This document shows, in pieces, positions 1 through 9,908 of a stretch of 64,000 nt of DNA; the first letter of the stretch is position 1; each line of letters begins with the position of its first letter. The position numbers and the translations under genes are program-made. This DNA comes from Lophium mytilinum. Its lineage: Eukaryota; Ascomycota; Dothideomycetes; Mytilinidiales; Mytilinidiaceae. The stretch is taken from assembly GCA_010093605.1 (NCBI GenBank), contig MU004190.1, positions 62,001 through 126,000 of the forward strand. Direction: 5' to 3'. The notes under the pieces are model-generated. The model did no database searches. It had not been told where the DNA came from and was given only the letters and a program-made list of their open reading frames with translations.

Positions 1-2
1 TC

Positions 3-818
3 GGCCGCGAAACTGCCCTCCTCTACGCTAAAGAAGGCTGCAAATCCCTTACAATCGCTGACCTCAATGCCGCTGGCCTTGAGGAGACTAAGACGAAAAT
101 CGGAGCCATCAACCCTGACGCCAAGGTCCGAATAGCCGTGTGCAATGTCACAGATGAAGCTTCCGTACAGAGCATGGTGGACGGCACTGTTGAGGAATTC
201 GGGCGCCTCGACTATGCCGCCAATGTAGCAGGAATGATATTGCTGGGCGTGCAGACGGCAGACATGAGCACCGACTTCTTTGAGAAGCATTATCAGGTCA
301 ATCTACGGGGACTATTTTTCTGCGAAAGGGCAGAGTTGCGGGCTATGCTGAAGCAGGAGCCGATTACGACAAAGGACTCGAAGTATCCTGCGAGGGGGGC
401 TATTGTAAATGTTTCGTCTATGTCGGGACTGGTGGCTTCGCCGGATATCCCTGCATATGCTACTAGCAAATTCGGAGTCGTTGGACTAACGAAGTCTGTA
501 AGTATTCAAGTGCTAACGAAGCAGGAAATCACGGGAGATGTTGGCTGATGTTCTCTTCAGGATGGTATGAACTACGGCTCAAAGCTCATCAGAGTCAATT
601 CAGTTGCACCTGGGGCAGTTGCGACCCCTATATTAGCCAACTCTGGCAACAAAGCATCCGCAACACCGCTGAAGGATTCAGCGGCAATGGATAACGCCTT
701 AGGGCGCTTCGCAGACCCAGAAGAGGTGGCGCAATGCATCGTCTGGCTCACGAGTGGCCGAGCCAGCTACGTAACTGCTTCAACCGTGGTCGCAAATGGG
801 GGACAGCTTGGAGGATAG
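3..818 (+). CDS. Short-chain dehydrogenase/reductase, 5' end outside window
   Basis: Classical SDR that would use NAD(P)(H) to reduce a carbonyl or oxidise an alcohol. The frame is open from base 3, so about 20 N-terminal residues, including the glycine-rich nucleotide loop, lie to the left. One intron (498-560, GTAAGT to TTCAG) joins two exons with the frame kept. Visible signatures are the DLNA stretch after beta-2, the segment YAANVAG, and the catalytic YATSK (Tyr-x3-Lys) preceded by NVSS. The C-terminus ends in a typical VANGGQLGG. It resembles the SDR at 19189-20203, sharing KQEP and PARGAIVNV segments, so the two are probably paralogues. The exact substrate cannot be told from sequence. 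Confidence 0.93.
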
Positions 819-1425
819 TTCTTCAATACCATGACTTTCTCGAGTCGTTCCTGAGCTTCGAGATAACACAATAATCCCCCAATCCACTTTTTACAAGCTC
901 CAAAATACATGTAAATAGGCTCCTATGCTTTTGTTCCGTATCCTTATCGTACCCGCTGTGCCGCTCTTGAATGCACCACAGCTTGCCCATATTCGTCCAT
1001 TCCACAATGTTTGTGCTTTCAAATCAGATGATTTTCTACTAGCTCTTTATTGGCCATTCCTGCATCTCGACCCCGCACGCACTAGTGACTCCGACATTCT
1101 TGGCTATCTCACCGGGGCACGACGGGGGTCGACATGAAGCATCTCTCTCACGGAAAATCTGCAATTCAACACAGAGACACCCACAGCGTCACGGATTGGC
1201 GCCTCCCCACCTCTAATAGCCATTCTGCGGTGGGGAAAGCCCTTCTTTTCATTGTCCTGCGAGCTCGAGGGCCAAAATGCCGTGATTCCGAATGCCGTTG
1301 AGAGCGGCCGGTGGGAGGAGGCAGGACGGAGAGAACGTTTGGCGGACGTTAACACGTAGACAGCCCGCTGTTGTGTCTGGCTCTTTACCTCCCTCTTTTC
1401 TGTGTGTGGTATCGGTAGGTTGACA
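819..1425. other. Intergenic: SDR 3' end and P450 promoter
   Basis: No convincing coding sequence in either strand. The stretch holds the SDR 3' flank and the P450 upstream region, including a GCGGGGTC-type element at 1067-1080 on the minus strand. Confidence 0.6.
1067..1080 (-). promoter_or_regulatory. Candidate cluster element (GTGCGGGGTC)
   Basis: Read on the minus strand it contains GTGCGGGGTC, one base from the GTTGCGGGGT element seen at 12245, 22791 and 24107. It lies about 350 bases upstream of the P450 start. It could also be a CreA-type (SYGGRG) site. Confidence 0.35.
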
Positions 1426-3344
1426 ATGGACGCCTTTCAAAAAACCACTGGTGGTGTTGTGGCTGCTTTAAGGGAATCGGCGAAGGAGATGCCTCCATTG
1501 AACGAGTATCAGCTTTGTGCAGTAATAGCTGCTCTTGTAAGTACTCAAAGGAGCCTGATCTTTGTAGAATCAAGGCGGTGTTGAGATGCATTTGCTAATC
1601 GTCCCTCCAGAGCACACATGCACTCTTCCAGCTCCATGAATTCCAGCCTATGGATGTTCTTTTCGCATTCTCTGCTCTGAATCTTGGTCTAAGACTGTTT
1701 CTCGACAAGCAAAGCACTGAGACTGGCATTGTTGCTTTACAGGCCCAGCTCAATCTGATCTACTTCGTTTCGCTTTTGTAAGAGACTTTTGATTGCTACA
1801 GAGTTTAGTCATACTGACTATCCTAGCACATCAATATCCATCTACCGACGATTCTTCCACCGTACCAGACGATACCCAGGTCCCTTCTTAGCTTCAATCA
1901 CGAAATGGTGGGCATGGGGCGTCGTCTACAAGGGCGAGTATCACCGCACTGTGCGGGCTCTGCACGACTCTACCAAGAGCGACATCGTCCGCGTCGGACC
2001 CCGCGAGCTCGACATCTGCAACGTCGATTTCATCGCTCCGATTTATGGTGTAGGCACCAAGTGCAAGAAGGGGCCATGGTACGAAGGTACTCTAATGGGC
2101 AGCCACCACCGCTTCTTGCAGAACGAGAAACCTGAGCCCCACATCTGGAAGCGGAGGATCTGGGACGCGGGTTTCAACTCGAAAAGCATTCGCGAGTACG
2201 AGCCACATGTGTTGCGTGTCAACGACGAGCTATTGGAGAAACTAAGGAAACTTACTAAAGACGGAAAGCCTATTGATCTTGGTCTCTATTTTGCATTCTT
2301 CACATGGGATATTATGGGCGATCTCGGGTAAGTCTTCGCGTATCTTATGTATTGATTGACGATACATAATCGAATCGGACTAATATGCCCTTAGGTTTGG
2401 AGAGACGTTTGATATGATCAACACAGGCACCGCAAATGACGCCATGAATATCGTGCAGGGCTTCACGCGGTTCAACTCGTTGGTTTGCACGATCCCATGG
2501 TGCTCCACTCTCTTTGCTTGGTTCCCCAAAGATCCAAAGGCCGAAGGGCTCTTTACATTTGCCAAGGAGAGAGTCAAGCAGCGCCTCCCTCTCGGCACCA
2601 CCCGCGACGACGTCTTCACGCACTTGCTCCGCGAGGATCGAGTTTCAAAGAGAAAGTATAGCGACTTGGAACTAATACTCGAGTCCCTGATGCTCACTAT
2701 CGGCGGCTCCGACACCACTTCTAGCAGCTTAGCGTAAGCACTCCCCATGCTCTTAATACGGCTTCTCAAACTAACTACCGACACCCAGAACCATATGCTA
2801 CTACCTCATGGCCCACCCCTCCAAATACGCCAAGCTTAAAGACGAAATCCACTCCTACGACGGTCCGCTCACCCACCTCCACCTCGCCAAATTCCCGTAC
2901 CTCAACGCCGTCATCCGCGAGGCTCTGCGCCTGCTACCACCCATCGGATCAGGCATGATGCACCGAGAGACACCCCCAGAAGGCCTCACCATCAACGGCA
3001 TTCACCTCCCCGGCAACACGACCGTGGGCATCGGAGCGTACGAGATCCAACGAGACGCGAGGTACTACGGGAAGCCTGACGAATTCATCCCTGAGAGGTG
3101 GCTAGGCGAAGGTCCCGAGCCATTCGATAGAAACGCGTTCCTTGTTTTCTCGTACGGTCCGTATAGTTGTGTGGGCAAGCATTTGGCGTATTTGGAGCTG
3201 TGCGATGTCATCGCGGGGGTGGTGAAGAATTTCGATATGGAATTTGCGCCGGGGTATGACGTGGGGAGTTATGAGATGAGCATTAAGGATACTGTGGTTA
3301 GTACGAGGGCGCATTTGCCGGTTATTCTTAAGGCGAGAGCTTAG
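1426..3344 (+). CDS. Cytochrome P450 monooxygenase
   Basis: Five exons: 1426-1536, 1611-1777, 1827-2327, 2395-2733 and 2789-3344. All phases agree and give 557 residues, within the 500-560 usual for microsomal fungal P450s. The N-terminal part is hydrophobic (membrane anchor) and leads into a proline hinge RRYPGPF. The I-helix reads IGGSDTTS, the K-helix ExxR is EALRL, and the heme loop is FSYGPYSCVG with the thiolate Cys near residue 500. It would hydroxylate a hydrophobic substrate at the ER with a CPR partner. It is followed in the same direction by a Baeyer-Villiger monooxygenase and a TauD dioxygenase, so it probably acts on the same substrate. The start chosen is the first ATG that splices in frame; an earlier exon is possible. 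Confidence 0.93.
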
Positions 3345-4114
3345 GGGGAGGCTGTGGGGTGCAATTCGCGAAGGCCGTGGGGAGCGGATAGCTAGCTGGA
3401 GAGAATGGAAGTGATTGCACGACTTGGACCAGTAGCCTATTTTGGAGGCTCGTGAAGTCACGAGCGTCCGTGAACACTACGCGTTTTCTGCAAAGTTTGC
3501 AGGTTGACGATTCTGCTACACCCTTTCCGCTGCTTCATCGTACGTTAAGAGGACGTTGGTTGGAGCACATCAACTAATAGTGAGACTCTCGACATAATTT
3601 ATTATGATATGTTCAACCCACGCCACCCAAGCCTTCTCGTGCCAAAACTTCAAATTCTTACCATTCACTTCCCGATTCCAATTCCCAGCCTTTCAATGAG
3701 CATCAGGAGACTCCGGAATTCAGCTACATCAAGCTCAAGCAATTCCCCTCGATCTGTGTTACCATTTGCAGTGGCAGTGGAAGTGAAGATGTGTAGAATG
3801 TAAATAGCTCGGAACGGAAGATGTGAATTGCATGACACAGTTTAGCGTATCTCCTGATGTTTTCCTAACAACGCGCCACTTTGAAGTGCCTCAGTCGCTG
3901 TGCTCTCTCATTCAGCTCACACTCGCACCAATCTCTGAGCTTGCTCGGAAACGGCGACTTCGGAACATTGGAATTGGAACCCCACAACTCGCCTAGACCA
4001 GATTCGGTAAAGCCATAGAAGGTGCATCATATCAGTATTTAGCAAAACATGTTCGGCATGTATATTGTTTGGTTTAGTTAGATAGAATTTTATTGCAATT
4101 TGTTCTTGCTGGCC
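3345..4114. other. Intergenic between P450 and BVMO
   Basis: No gene seen. It contains the P450 3' flank and the promoter of the next gene, with a GTTGTGGGGTTCC-like element on the minus strand at 3977-3989. Confidence 0.6.
3977..3989 (-). promoter_or_regulatory. Candidate cluster element (GTTGTGGGGTTCC)
   Basis: One mismatch (T for C) to GTTGCGGGGTTC at 12245, about 130 bases upstream of the BVMO start at 4115. Confidence 0.3.
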
Positions 4115-5988
4115 ATGGCGTCAAAGAATTACAAGGAGGACCGCACGTTCTGCCTCATCGTGGGCGCCGGCATGACCGGTGTCTCGATGGCGGCGCATCT
4201 GCTCAAGAAAGGTGTCTTGAAGCATGGTGAGTTCCGCCTTGTTGATCAACAGTCGGATTATGGCGGTGTTTGGGAAGCGAACAAGTATCCCGGTGCTGCT
4301 TGCGATATTCCTAGCCATGGATATGTTATGCGATTTTTCCTCAAGCCTGGTAATCTTTTCTCCATTTCAAGTCTTCATTGGCCGGAACGGAAGTTTGATA
4401 GTCTCGCAGATTGGTCAAAAAAATACGCGCCCCGACACGAAATCCAACAGTACTATGCGGAGATTGCCTACTACTACCACCTCGAACAGAGCTCCGTTTT
4501 CAACACCAAAGTCATCGAGGCGCGGTGGAACGAGGACACTCTCCTTTGGAACGTTTTGACGCAGCACATACCAACCGGCCAGCAAACACTATGGACAACG
4601 AATGTTCTAATCCACGCGGGCGGTCAGTTTTCCCGCCCAAAATGGGCCGATATCCCCGGACGAAAAACTTTCAAGGGAACGGAGTGGCATACTGCGGAGT
4701 GGCGGGACGACTTCGACCTCACTGGCAAACGTGTAGCAATCATTGGCACCGGACCCAGCACTGGACAAGTGGCACCCGCTATCGTTGATAAAGTCAAGAA
4801 ACTATACATTTACCAGCGAAGTGCTACCTACGTGGTGCCTCGCGGCGACGGTCCTATCCCCAAGTGGAAGCAGCGGTTATTCAACTGGTTCAAGCCAGTA
4901 CTCTGGCTTTACCATGTGTGGTGGTACTCTAGCGTATGAAATTCCCCAATCGCAAGTAGTTGAAGAAGAGGGAAGCTGACACACTGTAGTTCGAACGGAG
5001 CAAGCCTATGTGGCTTGTCGGAACTAAAGAACATGCTGCTGCTCAAGCTTACGCTATTCAACATCTAGAATCAACCGTTAAAGACCCCGTCACACGCGAG
5101 AAGCTGAGACCGCGGAACCAATTCGGTTGCAAGCGTCTCCTTGTCCTCGATGACTGGTATCCGCTGTTCAACAATCCCAAGGTAGAATTGATCACAGACA
5201 AACCGGTCCGGATAACGGAGAAGGGTATTGTTTCAAAACCCCCAGATCAGCTCCCCAAGAGCGAGCTTGCGAGCCTACCTCTTGGTTCTTATGACATCCG
5301 GAATGAGGCTCCTGATGCACATGAGGAAGAGCGGGAGATTGACGTCCTGCTTTGGGGAACTGGTCAGTCCTCCCTATCCTACCCTCGCATCGCACGCTAA
5401 CTCAGCTCAGGTTTCGAAATGGCAGACCAAGGCGGCCACTTCCAAATCTACGGCATTAACGGCGCCAACCTCGCAAAGACCTGGGGCGATTCGCCCAAAG
5501 CCTACTACAGCGTCGGCGTTGCCAACTTCCCCAACATGTGCCTCATGCTCGGCCCCAACGCCGCAAACTTCTGGTCCAACCTCACCACCATCGTCGAGGT
5601 GCAGTGCAACTACAACGCCAAGCTGATCAAGCACATCAAGCAGAAGAACCAGATTGGCCCATATGCGCTGACGGTAGATCCGAAGGTGCAGGAGTGGTAT
5701 AATGAGTGGATTAAAAGTAAGATGAAGGGAATCGCGATCTTGTCGGCGAATTGCTCTAATTACTATACGGTACGTGATGACATGGTGAACTTGATATTTG
5801 GATAGGTGCTGATGTTTGAGCAGAATAATAAGGGCGAAGCTACATACTGGAACCCATTCCATGGATACACATACGCGTGGCAGATGAAGTGGCCGAAGTA
5901 CAATGATTACCTCAAGTTCACGAAGCCAAAACCAGCCCTTACGAATGGCTATGCGAAGGGTGCGACTGCGACCGTTTCAGCGGTATAA
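4115..5988 (+). CDS. Baeyer-Villiger flavin monooxygenase (first of three)
   Basis: Likely five exons: 4115-4349, 4410-4933, 4990-5362, 5411-5769 and 5824-5988, about 551 residues. The FAD-binding loop is GAGMTG near residue 18. The BVMO fingerprint is FKGTEWHTAEW and the NADPH loop is GTGPSTG. The protein would insert one oxygen beside a ketone to make an ester or lactone, using FAD and NADPH. The first intron (4350-4409) is 60 nt without a stop, so an unspliced reading adds 20 residues between LKP and DWSKKYAP. Spliced, the text gives the continuous family motif LKPDWSKKYAP. The last acceptor could also be at 5805, adding six residues. It lacks the long N-terminal extension of the BVMO at 9909-11894. 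Confidence 0.93.
4350..4409 (+). other. Stop-free 60-nt intron in the BVMO gene
   Basis: GTAATC donor, GCAG acceptor, length a multiple of three and no in-frame stop. Removing it restores a conserved BVMO sequence; keeping it inserts 20 residues unlike the family. Confidence 0.75.
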
Positions 5989-6688
5989 GCTTGAATTGGA
6001 AGCTGTCTTGACGCGTCTGGGCTGGGTTTTGTCTGCATATGATTTTGGATAGCGAGGAGCTGAATGTGTACAAATGGTAGTTTTGTATCTCAAAGCATCG
6101 ATTATGGATCACCGGGGCGTTTCGTGGTTTCTTGTCACATCACTTTTGCTCGGGGCAATTTCAGTGAAATTGAACTTTGCATAGATTTGATATCATGTAG
6201 CTAATTCTGGCATTCTTTACGACACCTCTCTGAAACCCGACTTCGGCGAATCTGTCAGCCAAAAAATCACATGATTGGAATTGGAAGGGCAATATAAAGA
6301 GAGGAATGAAGTAGCGGCTGACAAGTGATGGCTGAGAAGTGGCGCATTCACTTCGACGCCGGAAGAAATATCTGGCGTTTTTCACTCCGTCATTCCCCGG
6401 ATCCAGCACCCCAGTGAGGGTCGCGGGGAACGCTATTCTAATACCCGTCATGTCAGAGAGTCTAGATTGGTGGGGTGCATGAGAGTTTGCTAACGCGTTA
6501 GAGGTCGGAATGGAATTGAGCATTCCGATTACATCACCTCCGCTTACATAGTCAGCCGCTGAACTTGATTTAAGCTTCAAGTGTTGTCGTTTTCAGCATC
6601 TTCTACAGACAACATCTTTGGTTCAACCTTCATCCCGTTTCGATTCTATCCACATTCAGACAACAGGACATTTTACAAACCGTTCGCA
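5989..6688. other. Intergenic: promoter of the TauD dioxygenase
   Basis: No gene seen. A TATA-like AATATAAAGAG lies near 6290-6300 and a TCGCGGGGAA element at 6421-6430, about 260 bases before the ATG. Confidence 0.5.
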
Positions 6689-7837
6689 ATGGTCATCCAC
6701 TCCGGCGTACCGAAGGAGATCATCTCCGAAGTTGATGGCGTCAAAGTCGCTTTCCGCCCTATAGATCTGCCAAATGCACGAATTGTCCATGGAAACCAGT
6801 TTCCTCTGGCAATGACTATGACGAAAGAGTCAGGCGAGAAGGTCACTGTTGACGAGGCAGCCAACGCTATCCGCGATCTTTCGGAGAGAGGAATTACCAC
6901 AGAGCTCATGAACAAGCACGGTGCTTTGGTCCTTCGCGGCCCAGCGGACCCATCTCCAGAGGCTTTCTCCAAGCTCGTCCATGCCGCAGAGGAAGGCCGT
7001 GGTCGTGTTCCGTATGACCAGATTGGCCTTGCTGGAAGCCGAACCGTTCATGGCAAGGAGGTCTTCAGTGCGTCTGAGTCCCCGCCACACCTCTGGATCT
7101 ACCACCATAACGAGTACTCCCGATATACAAAGTTTCCCAGCAACATTCACTTCTTCTGCAACGTCTCTGCTGAGGAGGGCGGCGAAAGCCCATTCTGCCA
7201 CAGCGGCGAGCTCTTCGACCGCCTTCAGGAAGACATCCCGGAATTTGTTGAGGAAGCTGCAAGGAGGGGCCTCAATTCGCCTGATGTCTACCGCGCACCT
7301 GGCAAAGAGGGCAAGAACTTCATCTTCACATGGGCCGGGCCGCTAGCCTTTGGCCGAGATATCAAGCCCGGAGATGATATGGCTACGATGAAAGCCAAGG
7401 CTGAGAAGGAAATTGCTAAGCTGACACCACACTTCTGGTGGATTGAAGACGACCAGCTCGAGGTCCACCAACACGTCCCTGCATTCCGCCGTCATCCGGC
7501 TACCGGAAAGCCCATCTTCTTCAGCAGCATCCCTGGACGCTATGGAACCGCTCTTGATCGTGGCGCTACTGACCCTCCATACATCGGCGACGATGGAATG
7601 GCGTTTCCCCCAGCCACATACACCGATGGTGAGGCCATCCCGAAGAAGTACCTCCATCGTGCATGGGAGATCAGCAACGAATGCCAGGTCGCCATCAAGA
7701 TGGAGGAGGGCGACATTGCGCTCGTGGATAACTACCAAACGACTCACGCCCGCGCTCCCTGGACTAAGGGCAACAGGAAGGTGTTTGTAAGTATGTGGGA
7801 CACTCTCAACCCGAAGGAGAAAATCCTCGATTATTGA
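6689..7837 (+). CDS. TauD/TfdA-family 2-oxoglutarate dioxygenase
   Basis: Single exon, 382 residues from the ATG at 6689. The frame is open upstream to 6581 but only with a GTG. Fe(II)/2-oxoglutarate enzymes of this family hydroxylate or desaturate small molecules. The iron-binding HxE is seen in HHNEYSRY and the distal His with the 2OG-binding Arg in TTHARAPW. The motif WIYHHNEYS and the segment EEGGESPFCH are typical of fungal members. It sits in the same direction as the P450 and BVMO, suggesting joint oxidation of one substrate. The stop codon overlaps the first copy of a short repeat array. Confidence 0.92.
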   Translation: MVIHSGVPKEIISEVDGVKVAFRPIDLPNARIVHGNQFPLAMTMTKESGEKVTVDEAANAIRDLSERGITTELMNKHGALVLRGPADPSPEAFSKLVHAAEEGRGRVPYDQIGLAGSRTVHGKEVFSASESPPHLWIYHHNEYSRYTKFPSNIHFFCNVSAEEGGESPFCHSGELFDRLQEDIPEFVEEAARRGLNSPDVYRAPGKEGKNFIFTWAGPLAFGRDIKPGDDMATMKAKAEKEIAKLTPHFWWIEDDQLEVHQHVPAFRRHPATGKPIFFSSIPGRYGTALDRGATDPPYIGDDGMAFPPATYTDGEAIPKKYLHRAWEISNECQVAIKMEEGDIALVDNYQTTHARAPWTKGNRKVFVSMWDTLNPKEKILDY

Positions 7838-8192
7838 GCAACTGCGTAAGCTCGTTCTATTTTCTTTCTGTTCTAGCGAGCATATTGTGGGCAACTGCGT
7901 AAGTCCATGTATGCTATGAATTGACCCCATCACCCTAAGGATTCACTCATCACGTACCCTTGTGCCGAGCAACTGCGCAAGCTCGTTGGGTTTCTTAGTT
8001 GTTTTGAACATACCTTGGGCAACTGCGTAAGTCCTGGTATGTTTCATCTGTGAACCTGCACCTCGCCGAGCGATTGAACAAGCCTGGACCACCTCACAGT
8101 TCTTTCACAGCGGAACTTGGTCAAGACGGTTGTTCGCTACTTGAGTACTCGTCAATGATTACATTGTGGTCACTGAGCAACTGCGCAAGCTC
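7836..8192 (+). repeat. Dispersed 18-bp repeat array, two ~130-bp units
   Basis: Five close copies of GAGCAACTGCGYAAGCTC or its variant GGGCAACTGCGTAAGTCC start at 7836, 7889, 7967, 8017 and 8175. A degenerate sixth is at about 8068. The first two and next two are spaced alike (offsets 131 and 128), so an about 130-bp unit was duplicated. The GAGC...GCTC type has palindromic ends and could form a hairpin or bind a dimeric factor. The first copy includes the last bases of the TauD stop codon. Confidence 0.8.
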
Positions 8193-8438
8193 ATACCGCG
8201 CCCATTCCCCCTCACTCACTACTAGGCTAGTCAATATAAGTAAATAGAATTGGTTGCCTTGAGATATTGCTGATCCGCTACCGAGTCTTGGTAGACAGGT
8301 AGTAAACGTCTGAAGCTATTGCCTTTTTACCCCTGATCATGTGTCTTCTATTAGTAGCCATTAATTTGGGTAGTCCTACAAATACGCGATCATTCAATTC
8401 ATGCTCAAATTCTGGGCAATTTTCACAATTACCATGCA
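7838..8438. other. Convergent intergenic region with repeats
   Basis: It lies between the 3' ends of the TauD gene and the aldolase gene on the opposite strand. Apart from the repeat array nothing coding is seen. Confidence 0.6.
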
Positions 8439-9305
8439 TTATAATTTTACAGCCCTCTCAACCCCCTTCCTCGCATTCTCCAAATCGGTTCTATAACCCT
8501 TCACTAACGCATTATAATCAAACGACACCAACAAAAAATCCATCCCTTGCTTCGTCCTCTTCGCCGACAGCTCCTCACCGGTCCCCATACTCCCCACCGG
8601 CTTCCCCAACCTCTTCCCAATCCCCACAATCTTCTCCAGCGCCGCCACAAACTCGTCTTCCGGCCCATCACTCCCGCCCGAAAGCCCCAAGCTCAACCTC
8701 AAATCATACGGCCCAATAAAAATCCCCGTCACGCCATCCACACTCATAATCGCCTCCGCATTCGCAACCCCCTCCCTTGATTCAATAATCGGCAAAATCG
8801 CCGGCCCCCTCGCCTGCGCCTTCGCATAGTAATCCGCAAAACTGGTCCCCGGATCCAGACTCCCAAACGGCGCATTATACGGGCCGAAACTCCGTGATCC
8901 CCTCGGCGGGTACAGCGCTTTGTCGACAATCGCCTCTGCGTCGGCGGCCGTATGGACCATGGGCACGATGATGCCCGCGGCGCCGGTGTCGAGCCCCCAC
9001 TTGATCCACTCGGTGCTGTGGGAGGGGATGCGCAGGAGCGGGAGACACGCGCCTTGGGAGGCGGCGACGACGGCGTGCACGAGGTCGGTGGCTTGCTCCA
9101 TGGTGAAGGGGGCGTGCTCCATGTCGATCATGAGCCATTGGAAGCCGGCGCGCGCGGCGAGTTTGGCGGTGATGGTGTGCGGGAAGGAGAGGATGGTGCC
9201 GAGGATGGGGCCGTTGCTGGCTGCGATTGAGGAGACGAAGGTGTGGGAGGTGGGAGCGGTTGAGGGTTTCTTTTTGGAGGGGTCGGGTTGCTCGTCGTTG
9301 TACAT
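8439..9305 (-). CDS. HpcH/HpaI-family aldolase
   Basis: Single exon, 288 residues. Members are metal-dependent class II aldolases that cleave 4-hydroxy-2-oxo acids to pyruvate plus an aldehyde, as in homoprotocatechuate breakdown. Motifs seen are MIDMEHAP (acidic/His cluster), the pyruvate-side IESREGV, and FIGPYDLRLSLG, which supplies a metal-binding acid. The short N-terminal stretch is Lys/Pro rich with no clear targeting signal. It is convergent with the TauD gene and in the same direction as the following BVMO. In a cluster rich in ring-oxygenating enzymes an aldolase suggests carbon-chain cleavage after ring opening (inference). Confidence 0.93.
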   Translation of the reverse strand: MYNDEQPDPSKKKPSTAPTSHTFVSSIAASNGPILGTILSFPHTITAKLAARAGFQWLMIDMEHAPFTMEQATDLVHAVVAASQGACLPLLRIPSHSTEWIKWGLDTGAAGIIVPMVHTAADAEAIVDKALYPPRGSRSFGPYNAPFGSLDPGTSFADYYAKAQARGPAILPIIESREGVANAEAIMSVDGVTGIFIGPYDLRLSLGLSGGSDGPEDEFVAALEKIVGIGKRLGKPVGSMGTGEELSAKRTKQGMDFLLVSFDYNALVKGYRTDLENARKGVERAVKL

Positions 9306-9908
9306 TTTGGCGGTGAGGCAGGTGGTTCTGGGGAGTTGGCCTGCAAGTTCGAGTTGGAGTTGGAGCTGAAGCTTGAGATTTGAAACGTTATCGATATCGA
9401 GATTGGTGTTGACGTTGTATCTTCAATAGCTAGCTTTTGATTCACGTGATTTAAGCCATAGCCAGGGTGATGTTTCCGTGACAATTCCGTGAATGTGTTA
9501 CCAGGGCTCCTGTCCCGAAACCCGGGGCTTGCAGATGGCCAAAGCGCTCGCTTCTGCAGCTACCCGACGCTAATCTGCACCCCGGAGATCTACCCCGCCT
9601 TGTCCATTGACTCGGCGGCTCGTACCAGGGAGGCGGCACGCGTCTGACTGTGTGTTATCTGACGGAGATCTGACATGGAAAATTCAAACTCAGACGACTG
9701 ACGAAAGGCGAGACATGCAACTTTCACCTCACGGGGCACAGCGGGACGAGTCAGGAGGCCATGAAGCTGTTCATGCATATCGTCGAGGAAACTAAGTAAA
9801 ATGGGATCTCTAGACCACAACCGGCCAATTCGAAGCAAAAACCCGCTATACGTTCAAAACACCAGCCCGCGAAAGATTACCAACATCTTCCCAGAGGCAG
9901 ATTCCCGC
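9306..9908. other. Intergenic between aldolase start and BVMO end
   Basis: No gene seen. A TACCCCGCCTTG element (GGCGGGGTA on the minus strand) at 9591-9602 lies about 290 bases upstream of the aldolase start. Confidence 0.5.

Noticed and set aside
6581-6688. Longer N-terminus for the TauD protein
   Set aside because: The frame is open upstream but only from a GTG; the ATG at 6689 starts a normal-length protein.
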